Source: IMCC2047 sp041395865
GTDB taxonomy: Bacteria; Pseudomonadota; Gammaproteobacteria; Pseudomonadales; IMCC2047
DNA length: 40,956 bases
NCBI GenBank assembly: GCA_041395865.1
Contig: JAWKZQ010000019.1
Span: forward strand, 1 to 40,956
Reading direction: 5' to 3'
Positions within the stretch are counted from its first letter, which is position 1. Each line of letters starts with the position of its first letter. Shown one piece after another: positions 25,057-31,750 of the stretch. The notes below the pieces were generated by a model. It searched no databases, was not told the origin of the DNA, and was given only the letters and a program-made list of their open reading frames with translations. The position numbers and the translations under genes are program-made.

Positions 25057-26163
25057 TTAGTTGCGCATGTTTTTCTTCTGTGGGTCGTACATCGGCATAG
25101 CTGTCACCGTTGCTGTGAAGGTTGTGCCGTCTTCTGCTTTAGCCTCGACCTCTGTGCCGGGTTCGGACAGTTCGGGCTTGATGTGACCCAGGGCGATAGA
25201 TGCCTCCATGCGGTGTGAGTAGCCGGGGGCAGTGATAACACCCACTTCTTCGCCGTTGGCAAACAGCTTGGAGCCCTCTGGAGCGGCGTCGTCCAGGCTG
25301 CAGATCAGGCCGACCAGCTTGATCTTTTCCTGGCCTTTCTTAGCCATGCAGGCCGCCTTGCCGCGGAAGTCCTTATCCTTGGCCACACACCAGGGCAGGT
25401 TAATCTCCCAGGGGGTGGTGTTCTCATCCATGTCGTAGGGGTAGAACAGCAGGCCGAATTCGATGCGCACCTTATCCAGGGAGGCAAAGGAGGCGGGCAT
25501 AACCCCTTCGCTTTGACCTGCCTCCAGGATCGCGTCCCAGATTTGGCCGATATTTTCGCGGGCGGCGTAAATTTCGTAACCGCGTTCACCGGAGAAACCC
25601 GTGCGGGAGATGGTTACTTCATGGTCCAGCATACGGGTGGTCGTTTGGCCAAAGACCGGCATTGGTTCCAGGTCAGCTTCAACCATCGGGTTCAGGACGC
25701 TCAGTGATTTGGGGCCCTGCAATGAGATGGAAATGATGCTGTCGTCCAGCGAAACCGTCGCGTTTTTGCCTGCAGCTGATGCGTGCAGCATTTCATGGCC
25801 TTCGCCGCCGCCGTGTACAACCATCCAGCCTCTGTCGCCCATGTTATAAACGATGGCGTCATCGGTGACGGTGCCTTCTTCGGTCAGAATCAGGGTATAG
25901 GCGCACTTGTCCGGGCCAACGTTGGCCATGTCGCGGCTACAGGCATGCTCGATAACGGCCAGGGCGTCCGGGCCGCGTACCCACACGCGTTTCAAGCCGG
26001 CAATATCTGTCAGCGTTGCATTTTCGCGATAGGCGTCGTGCTCGGCGCATGGATCGGAATGATAGGACCAGGCCGTGCCAACACCGTTAAAGTCCTCGAG
26101 GTCGGAACCCAGTGCGCGGTGACGGGAGGCCAGTGGTGAGTCCGGGCGTTTAAATTGAGCCAT
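25057..26163 (-). CDS. GcvT-family folate-dependent C1 transferase, paralog 1
   Basis: This 368 aa protein belongs to the aminomethyltransferase (GcvT/DmdA) superfamily, which moves methyl or aminomethyl groups to tetrahydrofolate. The motif TVTDDAIVY matches GGVIDDLIVY of GcvT, including its catalytic aspartate. SRTGFSGERGYEIY is the central family motif. The start is the ATG at 26163, with AAGGAG about 8 nt upstream; longer starts would add a tail unlike its twin. No glycine cleavage P or H gene is near, so a plain role in glycine cleavage is not supported; a demethylase role is possible but unproven. It is about 80 percent identical by eye, without gaps, to the gene upstream. Confidence 0.85.
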   Translation of the reverse strand: MAQFKRPDSPLASRHRALGSDLEDFNGVGTAWSYHSDPCAEHDAYRENATLTDIAGLKRVWVRGPDALAVIEHACSRDMANVGPDKCAYTLILTEEGTVTDDAIVYNMGDRGWMVVHGGGEGHEMLHASAAGKNATVSLDDSIISISLQGPKSLSVLNPMVEADLEPMPVFGQTTTRMLDHEVTISRTGFSGERGYEIYAARENIGQIWDAILEAGQSEGVMPASFASLDKVRIEFGLLFYPYDMDENTTPWEINLPWCVAKDKDFRGKAACMAKKGQEKIKLVGLICSLDDAAPEGSKLFANGEEVGVITAPGYSHRMEASIALGHIKPELSEPGTEVEAKAEDGTTFTATVTAMPMYDPQKKNMRN

Positions 26164-26620
26164 TCGATAAATCTCCTTTTGCTTGTTGCAAATTAAAAGA
26201 GGGTTCTGCCCTGACTTGGCAGAGCCTGGTATTAGGTGCGCCTGCCGGACTTGCTGGCCGACAAGGCTCCCAATACCTCTAACTGCCCTGGAGATGTTGC
26301 TTCCATTTGGGCTGCTTTGGTTGTTCACCTTTACCGAAGCGAACAGCCACTCTAAATGAGATTCGAAGCGGATTGCATTGCCCTCGTAGCCGTACCCTTA
26401 AGGGTGTACGGGGATTCCCTTGGTTGTTTGCGTCTTTTTTTAAGGCCGAGTCGAAAAGACAGCGATTGGGTGAAAACTGACAGGGGAGGTAGGCGGGGTA
26501 GTATGGGTGTCGAAAGGGTATTGATTTGTCCGGTTTGGGGCGACTGTGGGTGAGCGGCAGGCACTCGTGACAGGGATCGTCGCTGGAGGCGCTCTTGTGG
26601 CGAGTTTTCCGGCGCCAGAA
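26164..26620. other. Intergenic leader region of GcvT-like paralog 1
   Basis: This 457 nt stretch has no convincing gene. Read as the minus strand it would be the promoter and 5' leader of paralog 1. It contains a hairpin at about 26390-26411 (CCGTAC stem around CCTTAAGG) and a second possible fold around 26315-26350. The strong AAGGAG lies at its 3' end. The sequence is not alike to the leader of paralog 2. Confidence 0.5.
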
Positions 26621-26650
26621 ACAAACAGGCCCGGGATAAACCCAGGCCTG
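26621..26650 (-). terminator. Intrinsic terminator of GcvT-like paralog 2
   Basis: On the minus strand CAGGCCTGGG and CCCGGGCCTG pair over five nt, followed by TTTGTTT. Stem bases are identical to the terminator behind paralog 1 (25008-25032); only loop and tail differ. Confidence 0.85.
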
Positions 26651-26675
26651 CTGTAACAGAAACTAAACCGGCGAA

Positions 26676-27782
26676 TTAGTCGCGCATGTTTTTCTTCTGT
26701 GGGTCGTACATCGGCATTGCAGTCACAGTCGCTGTGAAGGTCGTGCCGTCTTCTGCTTTAGCTTCCAGCTCAGTGCCTGGAGCGTCCAGACCTGGTTTAA
26801 CGTGACCCAGAGCGATAGACGCGTTCATGCGGTGAGAGTAACCTGGGCAGTTAATAACGCCTACTTCTTCACCGTTGGCGAACAGCTTGGAGCCTTCTGG
26901 AGCGGCTTCGCCCAGGCTGCAGATCAGGCCAACCAGTTTGATGTTTTCCTGGCCTTTTTTAGCCATGCAGGCTTCTTTACCGCGGAAGTCTTTGTCTTTA
27001 GCCACACACCAAGGCAGGTTGATTTCCCAAGGCGTGGTGTTTTCGTTCATGTCGTATGGGTAGAACAGCAGGCCGAACTCAAGACGTACTTTGTCCAGAG
27101 AGGCGAAAGAAGCGGGTATTACGCCAGCGTCTTTGCCAGCTTCCAGAACGGCGTCCCAGATTTCGGGCATGTTCTCACGAGAGGCGTAGATTTCGTAACC
27201 GCGTTCGCCAGAGAAACCTGTGCGAGAGATGATCACTTCGTGACCCAGCATAGTCGTCGTAGTTTGACCGAATACGCCCATTGGTTCGATGTCAGCGTCA
27301 AGCATTGGGTTCAGAACGCCCAGAGCTGCTGGACCCTGCAGAGAAATAGAGTTGAAGCTGTCGTCCAGTTCAACAGTGGCGTTTTTGCCTTCGGCAGATT
27401 TTTCCAGCATTTCCATGGCTTCACCGCCGCCATGAACAACCAGCCAGCCTTTGTCGCCCAGATTGTAAACGATAGCGTCGTCAGTAACGGTGCCTTCGTC
27501 AGTCAGGATCAGCGTGTAAGCACATTTGTCAGTGCCGATTTTGCTCAGGTCGCGGCTACAGGTGTAGTCAACAACCGCAAAAGCGTCAGCACCGCGAACC
27601 CATACTTTTTTCAGGCCGGACACGTCGGTCAGGGTAGCACGCTCACGGTAAGCATCGTGCTCGTCGCAAGGATCGGAGTTGTAGGACCATGCAGTACCTA
27701 CACCGTTCCAGTCTTCCAGGTTAGAGCCGAGGTCGCGGTGACGAGAAGCCAGCGGTGAGTCAGGGCGTTTGAATTGAGCCAT
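26676..27782 (-). CDS. GcvT-family folate-dependent C1 transferase, paralog 2 (highly expressed codon use)
   Basis: This 368 aa protein is the twin of paralog 1, with the same length, the same catalytic motif TVTDDAIVY and the same SRTGFSGERGYEIY and TATVTAMPMYDPQKKNMR ends. Its codons differ clearly: many TCT, GGT, GCT, CGT, CCA and GTT, the pattern of strongly expressed genes, whereas paralog 1 uses mostly TCC, GGC, GCC and CCG for the same residues. A GGAG precedes the ATG, after a leader of about 175 nt that can fold (27863-27956). The substrate is unknown; dimethylsulfoniopropionate, dimethylglycine or a methoxylated compound would be plausible for this superfamily, but nothing nearby decides. 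Confidence 0.85.
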   Translation of the reverse strand: MAQFKRPDSPLASRHRDLGSNLEDWNGVGTAWSYNSDPCDEHDAYRERATLTDVSGLKKVWVRGADAFAVVDYTCSRDLSKIGTDKCAYTLILTDEGTVTDDAIVYNLGDKGWLVVHGGGEAMEMLEKSAEGKNATVELDDSFNSISLQGPAALGVLNPMLDADIEPMGVFGQTTTTMLGHEVIISRTGFSGERGYEIYASRENMPEIWDAVLEAGKDAGVIPASFASLDKVRLEFGLLFYPYDMNENTTPWEINLPWCVAKDKDFRGKEACMAKKGQENIKLVGLICSLGEAAPEGSKLFANGEEVGVINCPGYSHRMNASIALGHVKPGLDAPGTELEAKAEDGTTFTATVTAMPMYDPQKKNMRD

Positions 27783-27862
27783 AGGTTTTCTCCAATTACT
27801 CTGTTTGAGTTTTCGATAAACTGATCTGTCTTGGATAGGCAGAATCAAAATCAGGTGTCCTA

Positions 27863-27956
27863 CAGGGCGCCAAGCAGCCCTGACGGTTCGCGGATTTGCG
27901 CCGGGTTAGCAGCACCCCCTTTGCGATTTAGTAGCATTTGGGGGTTTTTTCCGCGA
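27863..27956 (-). ncRNA. Candidate structured 5' leader RNA of GcvT-like paralog 2
   Basis: Read on the minus strand, UCGCGGA (27950-27956) pairs perfectly with UCCGCGA (27888-27894). Inside it ACCCCC (27940-27945) pairs with GGGGGU (27914-27919) around a 20 nt loop. A third perfect stem CAGGGC/GCCCUG (27863-27882) follows. It lies between the likely promoter and the ribosome binding site, the usual place of a riboswitch or attenuator. I do not recognise a known class. Confidence 0.4.
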
Positions 27957-27961
27957 TTTCA

Positions 27962-27996
27962 ACCTAAAAAAGTAAACAAGGGTTATTTTTTTAGGT
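27962..27996. promoter_or_regulatory. Inverted repeat, candidate operator upstream of GcvT-like paralog 2
   Basis: ACCTAAAAAA (27962-27971) is perfectly complementary to TTTTTTAGGT (27987-27996), 15 nt apart. It sits directly upstream of the leader RNA, in the expected promoter region on the minus strand. Such spaced AT-rich dyads are typical of dimeric regulator sites, but the regulator is unknown. Confidence 0.4.
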
Positions 27997-27999
27997 AAA

Positions 28000-28139
28000 C
28001 AGCCGGAGACTTTAAACGAGTTTGGGGGGGATTTGAATTGCCTCGCTGGCTGTACCTATTTAAGGGTATTCGCTGTGCAGGTCCGGATTGCGGTGCTTTG
28101 GTTTGGGTTAAGGCAATACCGGGGTTAACGATTAACCCC
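28000..28139. other. Rest of intergenic region between DUF502 gene and GcvT-like paralog 2
   Basis: No gene is seen here. The only structure is a perfect hairpin GGGGTTAA/TTAACCCC at about 28121-28139, just past the DUF502 stop. It is not followed by U on the minus strand, so its role as the DUF502 terminator is uncertain. Confidence 0.5.
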
Positions 28140-28733
28140 TTAAGTTTTTGTATCGGCTCCGTTTTCTCCGGTGGCGGTAATGGCGGCGGTAAACGCCAGG
28201 CGCATGGCTTCCTGTACGCTCATGTCGAGCACTTCGATACGCGACTCGGGTAGCAGCAGGGTGAAACCGCCTACCTGGTAACTCATGGGTAAATAAACGG
28301 CAACGAGATCGCTTTTAAAGGGCAGATTGCTGTTGGTGATAAAGCAGATGAGGCGGACGTCCTTGTCCAGATTCACCATGACAGCCTTTTTCAGTTCACT
28401 TTCGTGACCTTTGGGCGAAGCAAAACGGGCAATGTCGCGCACACTGCTGTAGATGGTTTTTACCAGCGGAATCCTTTCCACCAGTTTTTCGGCGATGCTG
28501 CCCAGTTTCCTGAACAGGTAGGCATTCATCAGCAGGCCGACAACAAAAATGAAAGCAAGCCCAACCAGTACGCCCATGCCCGGCCAATACCAGTTGTCCG
28601 GCAGCAACCAACGGATTAGCGGACCAAGCGATGATTCCGCAACAGAGCCCAGCCAGAACAGAATGGATAGGGTGATTGCAATGGGCAGGATGGCAACAAG
28701 CCCCTGCAGGAATAGCTGGCTGATTTTTTTCAT
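28140..28733 (-). CDS. DUF502 family membrane protein
   Basis: A 197 aa protein starting with KKISQLFLQGLVAILPIAIT, two hydrophobic helices (about 8-30 and 52-75), then the conserved region VERIPLVKTIYSSVRDIARF and FPTSxx-like IPMSYQVGGFTLLLPESR. These match DUF502, a family of inner membrane proteins of unknown function, often annotated as COG2928. It starts 9 nt after the sodB stop, so sodB and this gene probably form one transcript. Confidence 0.88.
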   Translation of the reverse strand: MKKISQLFLQGLVAILPIAITLSILFWLGSVAESSLGPLIRWLLPDNWYWPGMGVLVGLAFIFVVGLLMNAYLFRKLGSIAEKLVERIPLVKTIYSSVRDIARFASPKGHESELKKAVMVNLDKDVRLICFITNSNLPFKSDLVAVYLPMSYQVGGFTLLLPESRIEVLDMSVQEAMRLAFTAAITATGENGADTKT

Positions 28734-28742
28734 GGATTTCTT

Positions 28743-29324
28743 TTACAGGTTGTTCTCGACAAATTGCCAGTTAAGCAACCGGGACATAAAGGTCTCGATA
28801 TAGCTGCCCCGGTCATTTTGATGGTCAAGGTAATAGGCATGCTCCCAGACATCAAGCGTTAAAAGGGGCGTTAGTCCATCGGTGAGCGGGTTTTCGGCAT
28901 TGCTGGTATTCCTGATGCTGAGTTGGCCGTCAGCATTTTTGACCAGCCAGGTCCATCCCGAGCCAAACAGGCTGCCGGCAGCCTTTGAAAAAGCGTCGTG
29001 AAAGGCTTGCAGTGAGCCAAAGGATTGGGCGAGCGCTTCTGCGACGGTTTCCGGTGGCTGGCCTCCGCCGGAGGGGGTCATGCTTTGCCAGTAAAAACTG
29101 TGATTCCAGACTTGGGCGGCCAGGTTAAAAACGCCTTGAGAGGGCGGGGTGACGATCAGGTCCTCCAGTGTCCTGTCGGCATCAGGCGTTCCTTCAAGTG
29201 CATCGCGCAGCTTGTTCATATAGCCCTGATGATGTTTGCCGTAGTGATATTCAAGCGTCTGGCGGCTGATGTGCGGCTCGAGGGCGCTGATTGCGTAGGG
29301 TAACGGGTCGAGTTCGAACTTCAT
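28743..29324 (-). CDS. sodB: Iron superoxide dismutase SodB
   Basis: SodB converts superoxide to oxygen and hydrogen peroxide in the cytoplasm. The 193 aa protein begins KFELDPLPYAISALEPHISR, with the metal ligands His27, His75 and, in LDVWEHAYYLDHQN, an aspartate and histidine near 158 and 162. Gln71 in the motif AAQVWNH and LFGSGWTWLV are the marks of the iron form, not manganese. A CTCC (AGGAG complement) precedes the start. The gene downstream is DUF502; the divergent neighbour is a DUF2254 gene, with 194 nt between them. Confidence 0.95.
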   Translation of the reverse strand: MKFELDPLPYAISALEPHISRQTLEYHYGKHHQGYMNKLRDALEGTPDADRTLEDLIVTPPSQGVFNLAAQVWNHSFYWQSMTPSGGGQPPETVAEALAQSFGSLQAFHDAFSKAAGSLFGSGWTWLVKNADGQLSIRNTSNAENPLTDGLTPLLTLDVWEHAYYLDHQNDRGSYIETFMSRLLNWQFVENNL

Positions 29325-29518
29325 CTTTATGCTCCTTTTGAGATGAGGGTTCTTAAGGAGACCGTTTTTAAAGACCAGGGTTCGGTCAGAGAAAGGGGTT
29401 GCGGTGTCGCTCGCTTTAGGCGCTTGGCTGCGTTACATTAGTTGCAACGAGAGACTCCGCTCACTCAGGCGTTGCCTATTGGACTCCGGTATTCGCCAGG
29501 TCGCAAGGCGCTTTAATC

Positions 29519-30823
29519 ATGTTGAAGCATTTGCAGCTTGCTATTAAAAAGGCAATTAACAGCTTCTGGTTTTGGCCCCTGGGGCTGGCTATTTCAGCCG
29601 CGCTGCTCTTCGGTTTGACCTATTATCTTGATGGCCGCTTTGCTGCGGACTTCCTCGCCCAGTACCCGCCTCCCTTATCGATCGGCACCGCCGGCGCCCG
29701 GCAGGTGCTCGCAACGATCGCCGGATCATTAATCACTGTAGCCAGCCTGGTTTTCTCGATGACCCTGATCGCATTGACTGTTGCCGCCGGCAATATTGGC
29801 GCTCGCCTGTTGCTGCGATACATGCAGAACCGCAGCATACAGCTGACCCTGGGTATCTTCCTGGCGGGTTTTATTTATGCGCTGTTAACGCTCACGGCCA
29901 TTGGCGGTCAGGCCGCCTATGTGCCAAGGCTGTCAGTTTTAACGGCTATTGTGATCGCGATCCTGTGCTTTGTGTGGCTGGTGTTTGCTTTTCATGACCT
30001 GGCAAAGTCTATACAGGTGGATCAGGCGATTGCCGAGCTTTCCGCGTCGCTGTGTGCGGCCTTGAAGCGCTTCCAGCACAGTGAGGATCGTGCCCGTCCC
30101 GTCAGGGACGAGCTGCCGGAAGGCATCAAGGCAACGTCGCTCAATGCCGTGGACGGAGGCTATGTGGTGTCTATCAACAGTGATGGGCTGATGGATGTTG
30201 CCGATCAGCACGACCTGGTGGTGAGGCTGCTGGTCAAACCGGGCTCCTTTGTGATTCCTGGCGAGAAGTTAGCCGACATTGGCTGCTGCAATGGCAGCGC
30301 AGGGGAGCCGGCTGTCTGGGCGACGGTCATTCGCAACAGTATTATTTTGTCTTCGAGCCGCAATGATTTGGATGATCCTTTTTTTTGTTTGCGGCTGTTA
30401 AATGAAATTGCTGCCCGCGCGCTATCCCCAAGCCTTAATGATATTTATACGGCGATGGTGTGTGTGGACCATGTCTCGCTCGGCGTCGAGTATGTGCTCA
30501 AGCAAGGCTTGCCCTGTAACGGCTGGGAAAATAGTAGCGGCAAACTGCGGGTTATTTATTCGCCCTATTATTTTGATGAGTTTGTGTATGCCGCCTTTGA
30601 GCAAATCAGGCATGCAGGGATGGCTTCGCCGGCGTTGGTGCTCAGGTTGCTGGATCGGCTCAAGCGCTTGAGCCAGCTCGCTGAAACCGGCCTGCATAAG
30701 CGTTGTCTCGATCGCTACCTTGACCGGGTCTACCGTTCGGCCAGGCAGGCGTTAATCAATCAGGCAGACCTGGCTTTGCTGGAAAGCGCGTACACCCGTG
30801 TGCAAAGGCGGGATTATTATTGA
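29519..30823 (+). CDS. DUF2254 family predicted membrane protein
   Basis: The 434 aa protein has several N-terminal transmembrane segments (about 18-36, 62-90, 108-130 and 138-160) and a long soluble C-terminal half. Motifs typical of DUF2254 are ARQVLATIAGSLITVASLVFSM, the QLTLGIFLAGFIYALLTL helix, and ALSPSLNDIYTAMVCVDHV. The function of the family is not known. It is transcribed away from sodB. A hairpin AGCTACA/TGTAGCT (30892-30910) lies after it, ahead of the lipoprotein gene. Confidence 0.88.
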   Translation: MLKHLQLAIKKAINSFWFWPLGLAISAALLFGLTYYLDGRFAADFLAQYPPPLSIGTAGARQVLATIAGSLITVASLVFSMTLIALTVAAGNIGARLLLRYMQNRSIQLTLGIFLAGFIYALLTLTAIGGQAAYVPRLSVLTAIVIAILCFVWLVFAFHDLAKSIQVDQAIAELSASLCAALKRFQHSEDRARPVRDELPEGIKATSLNAVDGGYVVSINSDGLMDVADQHDLVVRLLVKPGSFVIPGEKLADIGCCNGSAGEPAVWATVIRNSIILSSSRNDLDDPFFCLRLLNEIAARALSPSLNDIYTAMVCVDHVSLGVEYVLKQGLPCNGWENSSGKLRVIYSPYYFDEFVYAAFEQIRHAGMASPALVLRLLDRLKRLSQLAETGLHKRCLDRYLDRVYRSARQALINQADLALLESAYTRVQRRDYY

Positions 30824-30891
30824 TGCGTAGCTGGTGGGACCGGGTAGATAACCGGAAAAGGGAACCCGGATCGGAAATGCAAGTCGGTTAT

Positions 30892-30910
30892 AGCTACAGC
30901 CTATGTAGCT
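30892..30910 (+). repeat. Perfect hairpin before the small lipoprotein gene
   Basis: AGCTACA and TGTAGCT form a seven base pair stem with a five nt loop, 31 nt ahead of the next ATG. The sequence afterwards is A-rich, not T-rich, so it is not a standard terminator. It may form part of the leader of the gene that follows. Confidence 0.35.
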
Positions 30911-30940
30911 GTGCTGAACACTAAATAAAAGGAGGAACAC

Positions 30941-31177
30941 ATGTATAAGTGGTTATTAGCGGTATTGATGGTTGGCTTGCTCGGTGCCTGTGATAAAAAT
31001 GATGGGCCGGCTGAGCAGGCGGGCGAAAAGGTCGATGAAGCACTCGAGCAGGTTCAGGATAGTGGTGAAAGCCTGGGCGACAAGCTTAGTGATGAAGCCG
31101 ATGACCTGGCGAACGAGCTGGAAGATGCCTGTGAGAAAGTTAAACAGGAGGCGGGCGCCAGTGATACCGACTGTTAG
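30941..31177 (+). CDS. Small acidic lipoprotein of unknown function
   Basis: A 78 aa protein with a lipoprotein signal (KWLLAVLMVGLLGAC, lipid-bearing Cys17). The mature part is a highly acidic run of repeats rich in Glu, Asp, Ala and Lys (EQAGEKVDEALEQVQDSG, DEADDLANELEDACEKVKQE), which should form amphipathic helices and holds two more cysteines. GGAGG lies just before the ATG. Such small helical lipoproteins occur widely and are mostly uncharacterised; a link to cation or envelope stress is suggested only by the MgtC-like neighbour. Confidence 0.8.
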   Translation: MYKWLLAVLMVGLLGACDKNDGPAEQAGEKVDEALEQVQDSGESLGDKLSDEADDLANELEDACEKVKQEAGASDTDC

Positions 31178-31221
31178 CGCGAGCGGCCTGTTGTAATTGC
31201 GTTCGGTTTCAGGGAGTCGTT

Positions 31222-31692
31222 ATGTGGCAGCAGCTGAGTGCTATTGATATCCATTGGCTGACAGTTTGGTGGCACCTGATTTTGTTGGGCGTGGCCTACC
31301 TGCTGGCGCTGCCGATTGCCTGGAACCGGGAGCGCTTTTCGCGCTCAGCGGGGCTTCGCACCTATCCACTGGTGGCGGTGGCGACATGCGGCTTTATGCT
31401 GGTTGGTATCGAGGTGCTTGGTTCGACGGATGCCGAGGGTCGGGTTATGCAGGGTATTGTCACGGGCATGGGCTTTATCGGTGGCGGGGCGATACTTAAA
31501 AACGGCAATCATGTGATTGGTATGGCAACGGCCGCCAGCCTGTGGAGTACCGGGGCGCTTGGCCTGGCCGTCGCTTGGCAGCGGTTTGAAATCGCACTGG
31601 TGTTGTCGCTGGTTACCTTCCTGACATTGCAGTTTGTCCCGTCGCTGAAACCGTTGGTGGGCGCCGATGAGAAATCTGACGAGCTGGAATAG
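31222..31692 (+). CDS. MgtC/SapB family inner membrane protein
   Basis: The 156 aa protein has four to five membrane helices and the MgtC family core: GLRTYPLVAVATCGFMLVG, QGIVTGMGFIGGGAILKNG and GMATAASLWSTGALGLAV. The family is known for magnesium limitation survival in pathogens and inhibits the F1Fo ATPase in Salmonella. This short form lacks the C-terminal cytoplasmic domain of Salmonella MgtC, and so is closer to the SapB/YhiD-like subgroup. It starts 44 nt after the small lipoprotein gene and converges with the regulator gene. Confidence 0.9.
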   Translation: MWQQLSAIDIHWLTVWWHLILLGVAYLLALPIAWNRERFSRSAGLRTYPLVAVATCGFMLVGIEVLGSTDAEGRVMQGIVTGMGFIGGGAILKNGNHVIGMATAASLWSTGALGLAVAWQRFEIALVLSLVTFLTLQFVPSLKPLVGADEKSDELE

Positions 31693-31750
31693 CCAGTTCC
31701 TGCTTGAGTGGTAATCGCGCCTTCTTCACGTTCTGGGCGCTGGGGCGGCT

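Noticed and set aside
26802..27758. Open frame of 318 codons on the plus strand opposite GcvT-like paralog 2
   Set aside because: A reverse shadow: paralog 2 has clear family motifs, a terminator and ribosome binding site on the minus strand. The plus frame is an effect of its codon bias.
25057..27782. A complete glycine cleavage operon
   Set aside because: Only T-protein-like genes are here; no gcvH, gcvP or lpd sequence is nearby in the window.
27863..27956. Glycine riboswitch ahead of the GcvT-like gene
   Set aside because: The known glycine aptamer core was not found; the stems seen are different. Kept only as an unclassified leader.
28038..28253. Possible small gene on the plus strand overlapping the end of the DUF502 gene
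   Set aside because: It overlaps DUF502 on the other strand, has no ribosome binding site and no family likeness.
28743..29324. Manganese-type superoxide dismutase
   Set aside because: The AAQVWNH motif with glutamine in that position is the iron form; the manganese form has glycine there and its glutamine elsewhere.
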